IMG/VR virus record: IMGVR_UViG_3300035698_034991 | Coordinates: 1-51,876 of that record | DNA from: a virus | Reading direction: 5' to 3' (one strand) | Length of the DNA stretch: 51,876 nucleotides | Shown: piece after piece, positions 1 to 7,620 of the stretch | Layout: each line of letters opens with the position of its first letter | How positions within the stretch are numbered: the first letter of the stretch is position 1 | Translations under genes and position numbers: made by a program | The notes under the pieces: model-generated | Told to the model about the DNA's origin: nothing | Databases searched by the model: none | The model's input: the letters and a program-made list of their open reading frames with translations, nothing else

Positions 1-71
1 AAATTATTGGATTAAATCGAATGAAATCGTTGAAATTAGGATGATTTAGTGCCTTAAAATACCTTTAATTG

Positions 72-101
72 GTTTAAAACAGTGTCAAGATTTGTTATAA
101 T
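72..101 (+). promoter_or_regulatory. Early-type promoter for the first gene
   Basis: GTTTAAAA at 72-79 and TATAAT at 96-101 are 24 bp apart start-to-start. The same 24-bp arrangement recurs nine more times on the plus strand of this window. The -35-like GTTTA core with a consensus -10 resembles T4 early promoters, which are read by host sigma70 polymerase. An AAGGAAAGAGGGG ribosome-binding region lies between it and the ATG at 128. Confidence 0.7.
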
Positions 102-127
102 TAAAGTAAGGAAAGAGGGGATAAACA

Positions 128-1168
128 ATGTATTCTAACAGCTCAATTAGCACCTATCGTCACTGCTCACGTTGTCACGCCGAACTTACCGACCCTGCGT
201 CACAAGAGTGTGGCATTGGCCCGGTTTGCAGAAAGAAAAATAACAGTCTTTATGCGAGAGCTATCATGGCAAACCTTCCCGTGGTAAGTGCTCTGGTTCT
301 TGGGACACACGAAGATTCGCTCCACCCGGATATCCAAAGTCGATTTTCTAAGTTTAAGAAGAGGTTTGTAAAAAAATCGCAAAAGGTCCAGGCCAATAAT
401 CTCGAAAATGATTCACTTAAGCTTTGCGGAGCTGATTTCCGGGATGAAGTCAAAGACATAGATTTGTTTTTGAGTTACAAAAATCAACCTGGAATTCGTG
501 ATCGGTTGATTAAAATCGTTGAGTCGCTCGGCTATATCGGTCTTGCCAGCATCCTTGAAGGCCGAGCTTCAAAATCCAAAGCAAAAGTTTGGTTTGAAAA
601 TGGTAAGCTTTGGCTTGAAGGCACAAGTTGTAAATTTGGCTGGCGAGCCATGCGTCAAATCCGTGGTATTTCTACTCCTCGATACCGAGGCGACAAAACG
701 CCATACTCGGCCCCGGCTGCCGAATATGAAAAATTCTTAGCTAATGTTAGCAAATATTGGCCGATGTATGATGCTGATTTGTCCGCAGTGTCCAAACAGG
801 CTGAGGAATATTTTGTAGCCCGGCTTGAAGAATGGGTCAAACCGGATTCGCCCAGTGTGGAACCAACTACAAAGGCACCGTTAGCACCACCGCCTAAACC
901 CATCACTCCTGTTCAGACCTTTTCCCAGGCTCCGTGTCAAATCCTAAATCAAAAGGATGATTTTGTTTTGAGTTTCACTTGGGATAAATCAAAAAACATG
1001 TTTGCTTTTATCAAAGAGCTTAAGGTGGTAAATTGCAAAGAGCGCAAGTATAGCCCCAAAACCAAAGCCTGGACTTTCAAAAACAAACACAAGGAGTATA
1101 TCCTTGAAGTTCTTGAAAAATACTCCTGGGAACATCGAACAGCCGACCAAGTGGCCGCCAAAATTTGA
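128..1168 (+). CDS. Zinc-finger (DUF6011-like) protein with C-terminal HARP-like domain
   Basis: This 346-aa protein has a clear strong ribosome-binding site. Residues about 13-36 carry Cys residues in the pattern CxxC...GxGPVC, which matches the short zinc motif of DUF6011-type phage proteins. A Pro-rich linker follows at about 250-265. The C-terminal 60 residues (FTWDKS, then YSPKTKAW) resemble the HARP domain of SMARCAL1-type annealing helicases, which binds forked or single-stranded DNA, but no helicase domain is present. A DNA-binding role in replication or repair is an inference. It is the first gene after a promoter, and the next gene starts 4 bp after its stop, so it probably leads an operon. 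Confidence 0.6.
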   Translation: MYSNSSISTYRHCSRCHAELTDPASQECGIGPVCRKKNNSLYARAIMANLPVVSALVLGTHEDSLHPDIQSRFSKFKKRFVKKSQKVQANNLENDSLKLCGADFRDEVKDIDLFLSYKNQPGIRDRLIKIVESLGYIGLASILEGRASKSKAKVWFENGKLWLEGTSCKFGWRAMRQIRGISTPRYRGDKTPYSAPAAEYEKFLANVSKYWPMYDADLSAVSKQAEEYFVARLEEWVKPDSPSVEPTTKAPLAPPPKPITPVQTFSQAPCQILNQKDDFVLSFTWDKSKNMFAFIKELKVVNCKERKYSPKTKAWTFKNKHKEYILEVLEKYSWEHRTADQVAAKI

Positions 1169-1172
1169 ACAG

Positions 1173-1502
1173 ATGTATGATTACAGCCACAAGCGTTATT
1201 CTACTGTCCGCCCGGTTCCTTTGTTGGAACTGGGAGACCTTATCAAATATCAAAATAACAACACCCTCTGTTTGCTTTTGGAAGAACCAAGAATTAACCT
1301 TGATCGATGCCGCATTAAAATAAAGTGCCTTTATCTTGAAGTAGAAACCATGATAGATAAGCCACTTGCGATGTTTTATTTTTGTTCTAAGATATACCGA
1401 AAAGGAAAGATAATTTGGGACAACATACAGGAGCTTGAAAACAGCGATCGCATAGCCATTGACGATCGAGTTTTACAAACTTATTATAAAGATTGGATGT
1501 AG
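1173..1502 (+). CDS. Small phage protein of unknown function
   Basis: This 109-aa protein is not recognised. The ATG at 1173, 4 bp after the preceding stop, is preferred over an in-frame ATG at 1104 that would overlap the upstream gene by 65 bp. It looks beta-rich: a GDLIKY turn is followed by an LLLEEP stretch and a basic IKIKCLYLE strand. That layout (GxL...L.LE...R.KCLY) also occurs in the 87-aa protein at 4033, suggesting a loose family of small SH3-barrel-like phage proteins; this is inference. It is translationally linked to its neighbours on both sides. Confidence 0.7.
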   Translation: MYDYSHKRYSTVRPVPLLELGDLIKYQNNNTLCLLLEEPRINLDRCRIKIKCLYLEVETMIDKPLAMFYFCSKIYRKGKIIWDNIQELENSDRIAIDDRVLQTYYKDWM

Positions 1503-1507
1503 TCACT

Positions 1508-1816
1508 ATGTGGAAGCTGTATGTGGATGATGTTCGCAACCCGCCTGACACAACTTGGATAATTGCTCGAACCTCGTCGGAAGCAATTGTAATTTGTAAA
1601 AATCAAAAAACAATGCCAGGTATAATGAGCCTGGACCACGACCTTGGCGGCGAAGATACTATAATGACATTTTTGAAAGAGCTGTTCGAGTATTGGTGCG
1701 AACATTTTAACTCAAAAGAAACAATCCCGAAATACGTCGTACATAGCGCAAATCCAATTGGCAGTAAAAATGCAATTTCTTTTATGGAATCTTGGAAGAG
1801 ATCAATAGATTTGTAA
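1508..1816 (+). CDS. cREC-type receiver-like domain protein (predicted RNA cyclic-phosphate processing)
   Basis: This is a 102-aa single-domain protein. The ATG at 1508 lies 5 bp past the preceding stop; a TTG at 1493 is the alternative. Visible motifs are an acidic DD with RNPP at residues 7-13, SLDHDLGGEDT at 41-51 and VHSANPIG at 78-85. These match the divergent receiver domain that I recall as cREC_REC, 'cyclic-phosphate processing receiver domain', proposed from comparative genomics to act in RNA repair. The family assignment is firm from the motifs; the biochemical activity is a prediction from the literature. It fits the other RNA-repair genes at 5206, 7621, 9180 and 12266. Confidence 0.7.
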   Translation: MWKLYVDDVRNPPDTTWIIARTSSEAIVICKNQKTMPGIMSLDHDLGGEDTIMTFLKELFEYWCEHFNSKETIPKYVVHSANPIGSKNAISFMESWKRSIDL

Positions 1817-1861
1817 AAGTGGTTTATTTCTCCACCAAGACAGGTTAGTATATTAAAAGTA

Positions 1862-2005
1862 ATGAATCTAAAAATTGTTAAATCTAATATGAAAGTTGAA
1901 TCTTTACCGGGGTTGAAAAACTATCTGCTGAAAGTGTTTAGTTGGGTTATCTTAATTACTGTAATGGCACTTGGTTTGCTGACAATTTTTTTGCTTGCGG
2001 TCTAA
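1862..2005 (+). CDS. Small single-pass membrane protein
   Basis: This is a 47-aa protein starting with ATG at 1862. The N-terminal 25 residues are basic and polar. One hydrophobic helix follows at about residues 27-47 and runs to the C-terminus, giving an N-in small inner-membrane protein. Its stop at 2003-2005 sits 1 bp before the ATG of the exonuclease gene, which supports it being a real, coupled gene. No function can be assigned. Confidence 0.55.
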   Translation: MNLKIVKSNMKVESLPGLKNYLLKVFSWVILITVMALGLLTIFLLAV

Positions 2006-2006
2006 A

Positions 2007-2615
2007 ATGACAGATGTAAAAAAATACTTTGTATTCGATTGTGAAACAGGTGGTATAAAGTCAGATAATTCATTACTGACTTTATATGGGATGGTTTTAG
2101 ATTCAACATTTAAGCCGGTTGATACAATTGATTTGAAAATAAAACCTGCCGATGGCTTGTATAAGGTTGATCCACGAGCGCTGGTGGTTAACAATATAGA
2201 TCTAGTCGAACACGATAAGCATGCCATTCTCGAATCCGAGGCCGCAGTTATGTTCAACGATTTTTCTGTTAGGCATGCCTTCGGTAAAAAGATGGTGCCG
2301 ATAGGACATAATGTTGCTTTTGATATAAAATTTGTTAAAAAGCATCTTCTTAAAAAGTCTAACCGTCGGCTTGGCCATTGGGGTGCATATTACTCACATA
2401 GAGTTTTGGACACCGGCACGATCGCTCATTTTATGGCAATGACAGGGCATTTGCCCCCGGCTCTGAGTTGCAGTTTGGGTTCTCTTGCCGAGTATTTTAA
2501 ACTGGATTATTCAAAGGCACACAACGCTGATTTTGATGCCAAACTAACGTTAGAAGTTTTAAAAAAATTAATGAAATTGTCAATGACAAACGAGAATAGC
2601 AGCAATAATAAATAG
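2007..2615 (+). CDS. DnaQ-like 3'-5' exonuclease (DEDDh)
   Basis: This 202-aa protein is a complete DEDDh exonuclease domain. Exo I is FDCETGG with D11 and E13, Exo II is GHNVAFD with D106, and Exo III is H172 followed four residues later by D177. The fold matches the proofreading subunit epsilon and RNase T group, which remove nucleotides from 3' ends with two metal ions. The family A polymerase at 10103 has no exonuclease domain, so this protein could proofread for it in trans, or it could trim RNA 3' ends; neither is shown by the sequence. The ATG at 2007 is used; TTG at 1995 would overlap the small membrane gene. Confidence 0.85.
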   Translation: MTDVKKYFVFDCETGGIKSDNSLLTLYGMVLDSTFKPVDTIDLKIKPADGLYKVDPRALVVNNIDLVEHDKHAILESEAAVMFNDFSVRHAFGKKMVPIGHNVAFDIKFVKKHLLKKSNRRLGHWGAYYSHRVLDTGTIAHFMAMTGHLPPALSCSLGSLAEYFKLDYSKAHNADFDAKLTLEVLKKLMKLSMTNENSSNNK

Positions 2616-2626
2616 AAAGGGCGTAA

Positions 2627-3253
2627 ATGAGGTACATCGTAAATATAGATCCTAGAGTTAGACTAACCAAGCCAGAAGAATCACTGGATTTGCCAGTGTA
2701 TGTGGTTTTTAGCGGAAATTTTAATGAAGAAAGCGCTAAGAAATTTAGACACGAAATTGAAATTGCCGAGGCCCACGCAGTGAAGTCGGAGCAAAATATC
2801 ATTCCTGTTGTTATTGATTCATACGGCGGTTCTGTCTATTCTCTTTTGTCGATGATTGACACAATTGACAATTGCAAGATTCCCATTGCCACTATTGTTG
2901 AGAGTAAAGCCATGTCCTGCGGCGCCATTCTGTTTTCTTGTGGAGCAGAAGGTCATCGGTATGTCGCTCCCAATGCTACGGTTTTAATTCATGACGTATC
3001 TTCCTTTTCTCAGGGTAAGGAAGCTGACATAAAAGCAGATTCCGACGAGACTACAAGGCTAAATAGACTTATCTATAAGCGAATGGCAGAAAATTGTGGC
3101 AAGGAAAAGGATTATTTTTATGATAAAGTAACAGAGCGACGAGGAGCCGATTGGTACCTTACAGCCAAAGATTGCCTTAAGCACAACCTTGCAAACCATG
3201 CAAAAATTCCCTCGATCGATGTGGAAATCGGAGTTAAGTGGTCGTTCGAATAA
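2627..3253 (+). CDS. ClpP-like serine protease
   Basis: The 208-aa length is normal for ClpP. Visible landmarks are the SYGGSV oxyanion loop at 65-70, the nucleophile Ser97 in KAMSCG, and His122 in LIHDVSS. An Asp in the following RGADWYL region is the likely third member. Members of this family cut proteins inside a barrel fed by an ATPase, and phage homologues also act as prohead proteases. No capsid or ClpX-type gene is next to it here, so a role in remodelling host proteins is as likely as capsid maturation. The gene has a GAAAGGG ribosome-binding site. Confidence 0.85.
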   Translation: MRYIVNIDPRVRLTKPEESLDLPVYVVFSGNFNEESAKKFRHEIEIAEAHAVKSEQNIIPVVIDSYGGSVYSLLSMIDTIDNCKIPIATIVESKAMSCGAILFSCGAEGHRYVAPNATVLIHDVSSFSQGKEADIKADSDETTRLNRLIYKRMAENCGKEKDYFYDKVTERRGADWYLTAKDCLKHNLANHAKIPSIDVEIGVKWSFE

Positions 3254-3264
3254 AGTAATTTACG

Positions 3265-4017
3265 ATGAGAAAACGAATTATTTGCATTGGTGATATTCAT
3301 GGCATGCTTGAGGAATTCGTCCAACTGATAAACAAAACAAAATATATTCAAGGAGTTGATAGATGCGTGCTGTGCGGGGATCTTGTAGATCGAGGCCCCC
3401 AAACAGCCGAGGTGATTGAGTATGCGATTTCCATTGGCGCCGAGCTTGTCATTGGAAATCATGACGACAAGTACATTCAGTATAAAAAGCGTTATATAGA
3501 CAAAACAGCAGATATTCCTGTTGTCTTTTCCGATAGTCAGCAAAAAATTTGGGACTCATTAAATGATGAACATTTAAAATATTTAGAAAATGGCAAATAT
3601 TGCTTAGAGCTGCCAGAGTATAATGCAGTAGTCGTACATGCCGGAGTCATCCCTAGCAACAAAAAATTGACAGACAGGCCTCGAATAGAATATCTTCTTA
3701 CAAGGTATATTGATAAAAATACACACGAGCGGACCCGACTTCCTAATGATTTCTCAAAGCCGAAAAATTCTGTTCATTGGACCGACCTATATGAAGGTGT
3801 GATCGATATAGTTTATGGGCACGATGTCTATTCGTTTAATAAACCTGCAATAAGGATTTCGAAGCGTGGAGGCCGTACTATAGGAATTGACACAGGGGCG
3901 GTGTATGGCGGGAACTTAACTGCTTTAGTTTATAACAGTGATGGGACCGAGGAATTTATTCAAGTAAAATCCAGAGAAGCTTGGAAAGGCTTCGTTCTTA
4001 CAAACCCGTCGAGGTGA
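3265..4017 (+). CDS. PPP-family metallophosphatase (Ser/Thr phosphatase or Ap4A hydrolase-like)
   Basis: This 250-aa protein has the classic PPP signatures in order: GDIHG near residue 9, GDLVDRG near 39, GNHD near 66, and later VHAG and GHD. These form the two-metal centre of the lambda phosphatase and ApaH group. The substrate may be phosphoproteins, diadenosine tetraphosphate or 2',3'-cyclic phosphates, since PPP-type enzymes of the Pnkp group act on RNA ends. The sequence alone does not decide. Its place among RNA-repair genes makes the last option worth testing. Confidence 0.85.
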   Translation: MRKRIICIGDIHGMLEEFVQLINKTKYIQGVDRCVLCGDLVDRGPQTAEVIEYAISIGAELVIGNHDDKYIQYKKRYIDKTADIPVVFSDSQQKIWDSLNDEHLKYLENGKYCLELPEYNAVVVHAGVIPSNKKLTDRPRIEYLLTRYIDKNTHERTRLPNDFSKPKNSVHWTDLYEGVIDIVYGHDVYSFNKPAIRISKRGGRTIGIDTGAVYGGNLTALVYNSDGTEEFIQVKSREAWKGFVLTNPSR

Positions 4018-4032
4018 AACAAGTATTTATCT

Positions 4033-4296
4033 ATGGTTTTTTATTGTAAAGTGGGCGAACTTCTCAGGGTTGATCCTTTGGTAGAGGAGATTCATAAAGA
4101 ATATTTTAAGGTTGTAACAAAAATTCCATTCATCGAAGCTATTAAAAGTTCGAATAAAAAAACAATAGAAATACCTCAAAATTCCATTGTTATGGCCCTA
4201 GAAGCGTCCGTTCCGCCTTGGTATGCATCAGACCGAATTAGGTGCCTGTATAACGACACGGTTGTTTTTATTGGTAGAAAGTTTTTGAAAAAATAG
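4033..4296 (+). CDS. Small phage protein, unknown
   Basis: This is an 87-aa protein that I do not recognise. It looks beta-rich, with a KVGELLRV opening and a C-terminal RIRCLYNDTVVFIG segment, as expected for a small SH3-like barrel. It resembles the protein at 1173 in layout but not closely in sequence. It lies 15 bp after the phosphatase gene and 3 bp before the truncated macrodomain, within the same transcription unit. Confidence 0.65.
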   Translation: MVFYCKVGELLRVDPLVEEIHKEYFKVVTKIPFIEAIKSSNKKTIEIPQNSIVMALEASVPPWYASDRIRCLYNDTVVFIGRKFLKK

Positions 4297-4299
4297 AAA

Positions 4300-4407
4300 A
4301 TGGAAAAACTTAAAATTATAAAAGGCAATTTGTTTGAGGTCAGTGACAACCTATGCCACGGGGTGAATTGTTCAATACCTGTATTGCAAACTAACATAAT
4401 TGCATGA
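4300..4407 (+). pseudogene. Truncated macrodomain 5' fragment (35 codons)
   Basis: The ATG at 4300 opens 35 codons ending in TGA at 4405-4407. The first 24 residues align with the start of the intact macrodomain at 5206: KIIKG.LF, then D, HG and N are shared, and 16 bases (TTAAAATTATAAAAGG) are identical. After residue 24 the homology stops and an unrelated tail follows. The stop overlaps the ATG of the HNH gene. The simplest reading is a remnant of a macrodomain gene disrupted by the HNH insertion, with an intact copy just downstream. Confidence 0.7.
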
Positions 4408-5222
4408 TCCCAAACATTACACAACGAAAATGTCCTCAGTGTTTTGTTGATATTTTCTACAAGATAAAATACGAATGCATCCGTGCTGAAAAAAACAATA
4501 GCGTTTGTTCAAAATGCCGATATAAAAATCTAGGCCGACGCAATAAAGAAAAATCTAAAATATCTTACAAACAAAAACAAAAAATTATTAATTTGTTGAA
4601 AACGAATTTAACACATAGCGAAATAAAAGAAAAAATAGGTATAAACTGCTCTAACGCTCTGCTTACTAAATTTGCCAAAGAAAATAATCTGCAACGGAAA
4701 TTTCCAAAAAAACTTGAATTTGTTGATAGCAAACACGCAAAATGTAGCAAATGTTTTAACACTAAACCTTTATGTCGTTTTAAGGTAAATCGCTGCTATA
4801 ACAATGTAATGAGAGTGGGGTATTTCTCGTTTTGCAAGTCTTGTTATTACAAGCAAGAACATGAAGCTATTAATAATAATCCTGGTCGTCACTTTCGAGA
4901 GAAGATTAAAAATATCAAAAGGCGTTGTAAAAAAAATAATATTCCATTTAACTTGACAGCCAAGTTTTTACTAAATTTATATTATAAACAAAACGCATTG
5001 TGCTTTTATACGGACGAAAAGATGATTCTTAAGAAGGGGGTTGGCCTACACCGGCCCACTCTTTCGGTAGACCGAGTAATCCCCAAACAAGGATATGTTA
5101 AGTCAAACGTTGTTCTGTGTGCATATATTGTTAATAGAGCTAAGTTTGATCTTACGTTGGAAGAGATTAAAAAATGGATGCCGAACTGGTATGAAAGGAT
5201 AGAACATGACAGGTGTTGTTAA
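4404..5222 (+). CDS. HNH homing endonuclease
   Basis: This 272-aa protein begins with CPQC and CSKC zinc-like pairs, then a helix-turn-helix-like segment near residues 55-95. A second cysteine set (CSKC, CKSC) lies near 115-150. The C-terminal nuclease shows SVDRVIPKQGYVKSNVVL, the DR.....GY...N.. pattern of His-Asn-His homing enzymes. A conventional first His is replaced by the SVDR context, as in many phage relatives. It starts within the stop of the macrodomain fragment and ends 17 bp inside the intact macrodomain gene, so it is wedged between the two copies. Base composition is more AT-rich than its neighbours, consistent with transfer. Confidence 0.8.
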   Translation: MIPNITQRKCPQCFVDIFYKIKYECIRAEKNNSVCSKCRYKNLGRRNKEKSKISYKQKQKIINLLKTNLTHSEIKEKIGINCSNALLTKFAKENNLQRKFPKKLEFVDSKHAKCSKCFNTKPLCRFKVNRCYNNVMRVGYFSFCKSCYYKQEHEAINNNPGRHFREKIKNIKRRCKKNNIPFNLTAKFLLNLYYKQNALCFYTDEKMILKKGVGLHRPTLSVDRVIPKQGYVKSNVVLCAYIVNRAKFDLTLEEIKKWMPNWYERIEHDRCC

Positions 5223-5688
5223 AATTATAAAAGGAGACCTTTTTTCTTGTCAAGATCATATGGCCCATGGTATTAATGTTTGTGGGGTTTTTGGTAAAGG
5301 GGTGGCAGTAATTTTCAAGAAACATTTTCCAGAAATGTATCAAGCGTACCGAATAGACTGTCAAGAAAATAAAATTGTGCCTGGTGATTGTTGGGTCTGG
5401 AAAGAAAATGAAGGACTTGTTGTTGAAAATAACAATGTTTTAGAACGACAAGATCGAATGATTTTCAACCTAGCAGTTAAAGATCACTGGAAGTTCCCAG
5501 CAACTTATTCGGCTGTTGAACAAAGCATGAGAAGGTTGGTTTTTTATATGGTGAAAAATAAAATAAAATCTGTGTCAATGCCCTGGATAGGTTGCGGGCT
5601 TGGCGGACTAGAAAAAGACAAGGTTGCCGATGTAATTAAAGGCGCAATAAAAAATAAAAATGTTGCAATAAACATTTATGAATTATGA
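5206..5688 (+). CDS. Macrodomain protein (ADP-ribose-1''-phosphate phosphatase / TARG1-like)
   Basis: This 160-aa protein is a single macrodomain. GDLF at 10-13 and HGINVCGVFGKGVA at 21-34 form the ADP-ribose-binding loop, and PWIGCGLGGLEKDKV near 125-140 forms the second loop. This pattern is closest to Poa1p/TARG1/DarG-type domains, which hydrolyse ADP-ribose-1''-phosphate or remove ADP-ribose from macromolecules. ADP-ribose-1''-phosphate arises in tRNA splicing and repair when Tpt1 removes a 2'-phosphate, so an RNA-repair role is plausible. Reversal of host ADP-ribosylating toxins such as DarT is an alternative. The start overlaps the HNH gene by 17 bp. Confidence 0.85.
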   Translation: MTGVVKIIKGDLFSCQDHMAHGINVCGVFGKGVAVIFKKHFPEMYQAYRIDCQENKIVPGDCWVWKENEGLVVENNNVLERQDRMIFNLAVKDHWKFPATYSAVEQSMRRLVFYMVKNKIKSVSMPWIGCGLGGLEKDKVADVIKGAIKNKNVAINIYEL

Positions 5689-5702
5689 ATTCTGTATTTT
5701 GT

Positions 5703-5737
5703 GTTTAAAACTATATTTTTCTGGGTAAGGGTATAAT
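5703..5737 (+). promoter_or_regulatory. Possible promoter, non-standard spacing
   Basis: GTTTAAAA at 5703-5710 and TATAAT at 5732-5737 resemble the recurrent early promoter, but the start-to-start distance is 29 bp instead of 24. The -10 is a perfect consensus in the gap before the small membrane gene. Only the -10 element is convincing. Confidence 0.4.
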
Positions 5738-5767
5738 GAACATTAAATGTTTAGAAAGGTAAAAGAT

Positions 5768-5944
5768 ATGTTAGATAAGAAACTTTTAAAAAACACGGCG
5801 GCAGTATTTGTGGTGCTGTTGCTTCTTGCTGTAGTGTTGTATGGCGTTCCGTCTCTGCTGACAGTTGCAAAGCTGGCCGGTGTGTCGGTTCTTGCTACTT
5901 GGCTACTTCCCAAAGCGTACAATTTTGTCAAAAGCAAGCTATAA
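5768..5944 (+). CDS. Small membrane protein
   Basis: This is a 58-aa protein. The ATG at 5768 has AGAAAGG 8 bp upstream; an in-frame ATG at 5747 is possible but would lie almost at the predicted transcription start. A strongly hydrophobic segment spans about residues 10-45 and is long enough for one or two membrane helices with a Pro/Gly turn (YGVPS). The tail is basic. Small phage membrane proteins often act on lysis timing or superinfection, but nothing specific is visible. It forms a monocistronic unit with its own terminator. Confidence 0.6.
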   Translation: MLDKKLLKNTAAVFVVLLLLAVVLYGVPSLLTVAKLAGVSVLATWLLPKAYNFVKSKL

Positions 5945-5960
5945 AAGAAAATAAAGCCTG

Positions 5961-5999
5961 AGCAGGCTGCACACCGCAGCCTGCTTAGATTTTATTTTG
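5961..5999 (+). terminator. Rho-independent terminator
   Basis: AGCAGGCTGC at 5961-5970 and GCAGCCTGCT at 5976-5985 make a perfect 10-bp stem with loop ACACC. A T-rich tail (TTTTATTTT) follows from 5991. It ends the transcript of the small membrane gene. Confidence 0.9.
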
Positions 6000-6019
6000 A
6001 ATTTACATTTAGAGGCAAG

Positions 6020-6718
6020 ATGAGCAAAAGGCAAACTGGGTTATATAAAAATTTTTTTGACAGAACTACTGGGTTGCCCCTATTAACGCCCAGGGTGACT
6101 TTACCTCACTGGTTAGATAGTGACGTTTTTAAGCTTTGGCCACGGAAACTTAATGAAACGAAGAAACATTCGCATATCTGGGTAAGGTGGAACATTGACT
6201 TGACCTCCCGTCGTGCGAACCCACGTTCATCGTGGGACTTCGACGATCAGGTCGATATAATAAGACTATACTCGCTTGACAGCGGCAGCAATTGGCAAGA
6301 GGTCAATTTCACCTCTCTCTATAAACCAAAGAAGTATATTAATACAGAGCACAAGCTATTTGACGAAGCCGTTGAAAAGTCAAGGCAAACCATATATCGC
6401 CTAAGAGCAAAAGCTCGTCGAGAGGTCAAGAAGAAACAGGCAGAAGAATTAGGCGTGACCTTTAAAGAATATAGCAAAAGTCTTTCTGAAATTACTCGCC
6501 TGGCAGCTGAGAAGAAGAAGAAGTTAAAGAAAGTTGATGACACCAAACGAAGGATTCAGGTCGGCCCTGTCCTTGCTGAATTAAAAGAGGAGTTGGATTG
6601 CCTGATGATGGAGTTGCAAGACCCACATAGTAATTTAAGTTTAACACACATCGACAACAGTACAAGAAATCTTAAAAAAGCCATTCAAGTTTTATTGAAA
6701 TGGCGAGGCAACAAATGA
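6020..6718 (+). CDS. Unknown phage protein with basic coiled-coil middle
   Basis: This 232-aa protein is not recognised. The first 100 residues are rich in Trp and aromatic residues (for example IWVRWNID). Residues about 115-180 are Lys/Arg/Glu-rich and heptad-like, so a charged helical or coiled-coil region is likely. There is no signal peptide or membrane segment. AGAGGCAAG upstream of the ATG is the ribosome-binding site. The stop overlaps the start of the next gene by the ATGA arrangement, so the two are co-translated. Confidence 0.7.
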   Translation: MSKRQTGLYKNFFDRTTGLPLLTPRVTLPHWLDSDVFKLWPRKLNETKKHSHIWVRWNIDLTSRRANPRSSWDFDDQVDIIRLYSLDSGSNWQEVNFTSLYKPKKYINTEHKLFDEAVEKSRQTIYRLRAKARREVKKKQAEELGVTFKEYSKSLSEITRLAAEKKKKLKKVDDTKRRIQVGPVLAELKEELDCLMMELQDPHSNLSLTHIDNSTRNLKKAIQVLLKWRGNK

Positions 6719-7134
6719 GCAACGCTTTCGTTTCATTACTTTTAGAGCACCTTGGTAATATAGACCAGAGTAAGGAAACTTTTGTTTATATGAAAAGGGG
6801 AATTGCCCACCCGAGCCCCCTTATTCGTGAAGGTGCAATTTGTGGAATGGAATTAATGAATTTCCATGGAGCTGAGTGCTCCGAAGAAATGAAAGAAATT
6901 TTAATTAAAATCTCGAAAGAAGACCCTAGTAAAATAATTCGTGACTGTGCGCTTTCCATATACACAACTTTGTTCTGTGTTTTAGCGAGCGTCGCAACCA
7001 TTTTGGTGTTCCTTGGTCTTGTTGTGATCTATATTTTTGCACCGAAAGAGCAAAAATGGGAAAGAGTGGCAGAGTATTTTGATTTGATTGAAGATTCAAT
7101 GCGACGAGCCGGGCTATTTAGAAGGGTTGGCTGA
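6715..7134 (+). CDS. HEAT-like protein with one membrane segment
   Basis: This is a 139-aa protein. ATG 6715 overlaps the previous stop (ATGA); an in-frame ATG at 6700 is the alternative. Residues about 25-80 look like two HEAT-type helical repeats (HPSPLIREGAICGM, then DPSKIIRDCALS). A hydrophobic helix at about 88-112 is followed by a charged tail. It may present a small helical-repeat platform at the membrane; the partner is unknown. A 7-bp inverted repeat, 7126-7132 with 7136-7142, spans the stop codon. Confidence 0.6.
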   Translation: MSNAFVSLLLEHLGNIDQSKETFVYMKRGIAHPSPLIREGAICGMELMNFHGAECSEEMKEILIKISKEDPSKIIRDCALSIYTTLFCVLASVATILVFLGLVVIYIFAPKEQKWERVAEYFDLIEDSMRRAGLFRRVG

Positions 7135-7315
7135 CAGCCAACGAAGAAGGTTGCTACCCTCGGCTAATAAAAAATGAAAAAAGTATATCAAAAATATACT
7201 TATTCTTAGTCTAAATCAAAAACAGGATAAAGCTAAAATATGCTCGAAGCCAAACAAAGCCAACAAACCTATTCCAGCCTGTTTTGTGAATTTAATATAT
7301 TAAGGTAGTCAAACA
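7135..7315 (+). other. Non-coding gap with hairpins
   Basis: No convincing gene is seen in these 181 bases. AAGTATAT (7181-7188) and ATATACTT (7194-7201) form a perfect 8-bp inverted repeat. It precedes the small basic gene at 7316, which has AAGG 12 bp before its ATG. No 24-bp-spaced early promoter is present. Confidence 0.4.
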
Positions 7316-7573
7316 ATGAAAAAAATACAGAAGAAGAATAGAAATCAGCTTTTAGAGACTGTTCGTGACACAATCTACGAAGTTCTTGAAGAAGAACTTG
7401 ATAGAAAAATTACAGCAGTCAAGACTGGCAAAATGAAAAAAATTGCCGAGACTCGTGCCCGCAAAGTGCGAAACAACAAGGTGCTTAAATCTTTGCAGGA
7501 AAAAAAGCAAAAGATTAAGAAGTTATACCGAGATATTCTCGAAAAAGAAAACGAAGTAAAAAAATCAAAATAA
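7316..7573 (+). CDS. Small Lys-rich helical protein
   Basis: This 85-aa protein is extremely rich in Lys and Glu and almost entirely helical in appearance. Two heptad-like stretches lie at about 8-40 and 55-82. It has no cysteine and no membrane segment. A small nucleic-acid-binding or scaffold protein is a guess from charge alone. A strong terminator follows 9 bp after the stop, making this a single-gene unit. Confidence 0.6.
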   Translation: MKKIQKKNRNQLLETVRDTIYEVLEEELDRKITAVKTGKMKKIAETRARKVRNNKVLKSLQEKKQKIKKLYRDILEKENEVKKSK

Positions 7574-7581
7574 ACTTTAAT

Positions 7582-7604
7582 ACCCAGGGAAACCTGGGTT
7601 TTTT
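7582..7604 (+). terminator. Rho-independent terminator
   Basis: ACCCAGG at 7582-7588 and CCTGGGT at 7593-7599 pair perfectly around a GAAA tetraloop, followed by a run of T. It separates the Lys-rich gene from the Thg1-like gene, which starts 17 bp later. Confidence 0.92.
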
Positions 7605-7620
7605 ATGATATCATCGTTTA

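Noticed and set aside
4300-5285. Group I intron splitting the macrodomain gene
   Set aside because: The downstream macrodomain gene has its own full N-terminus, so splicing is not needed, and no conserved intron core was recognised by eye.
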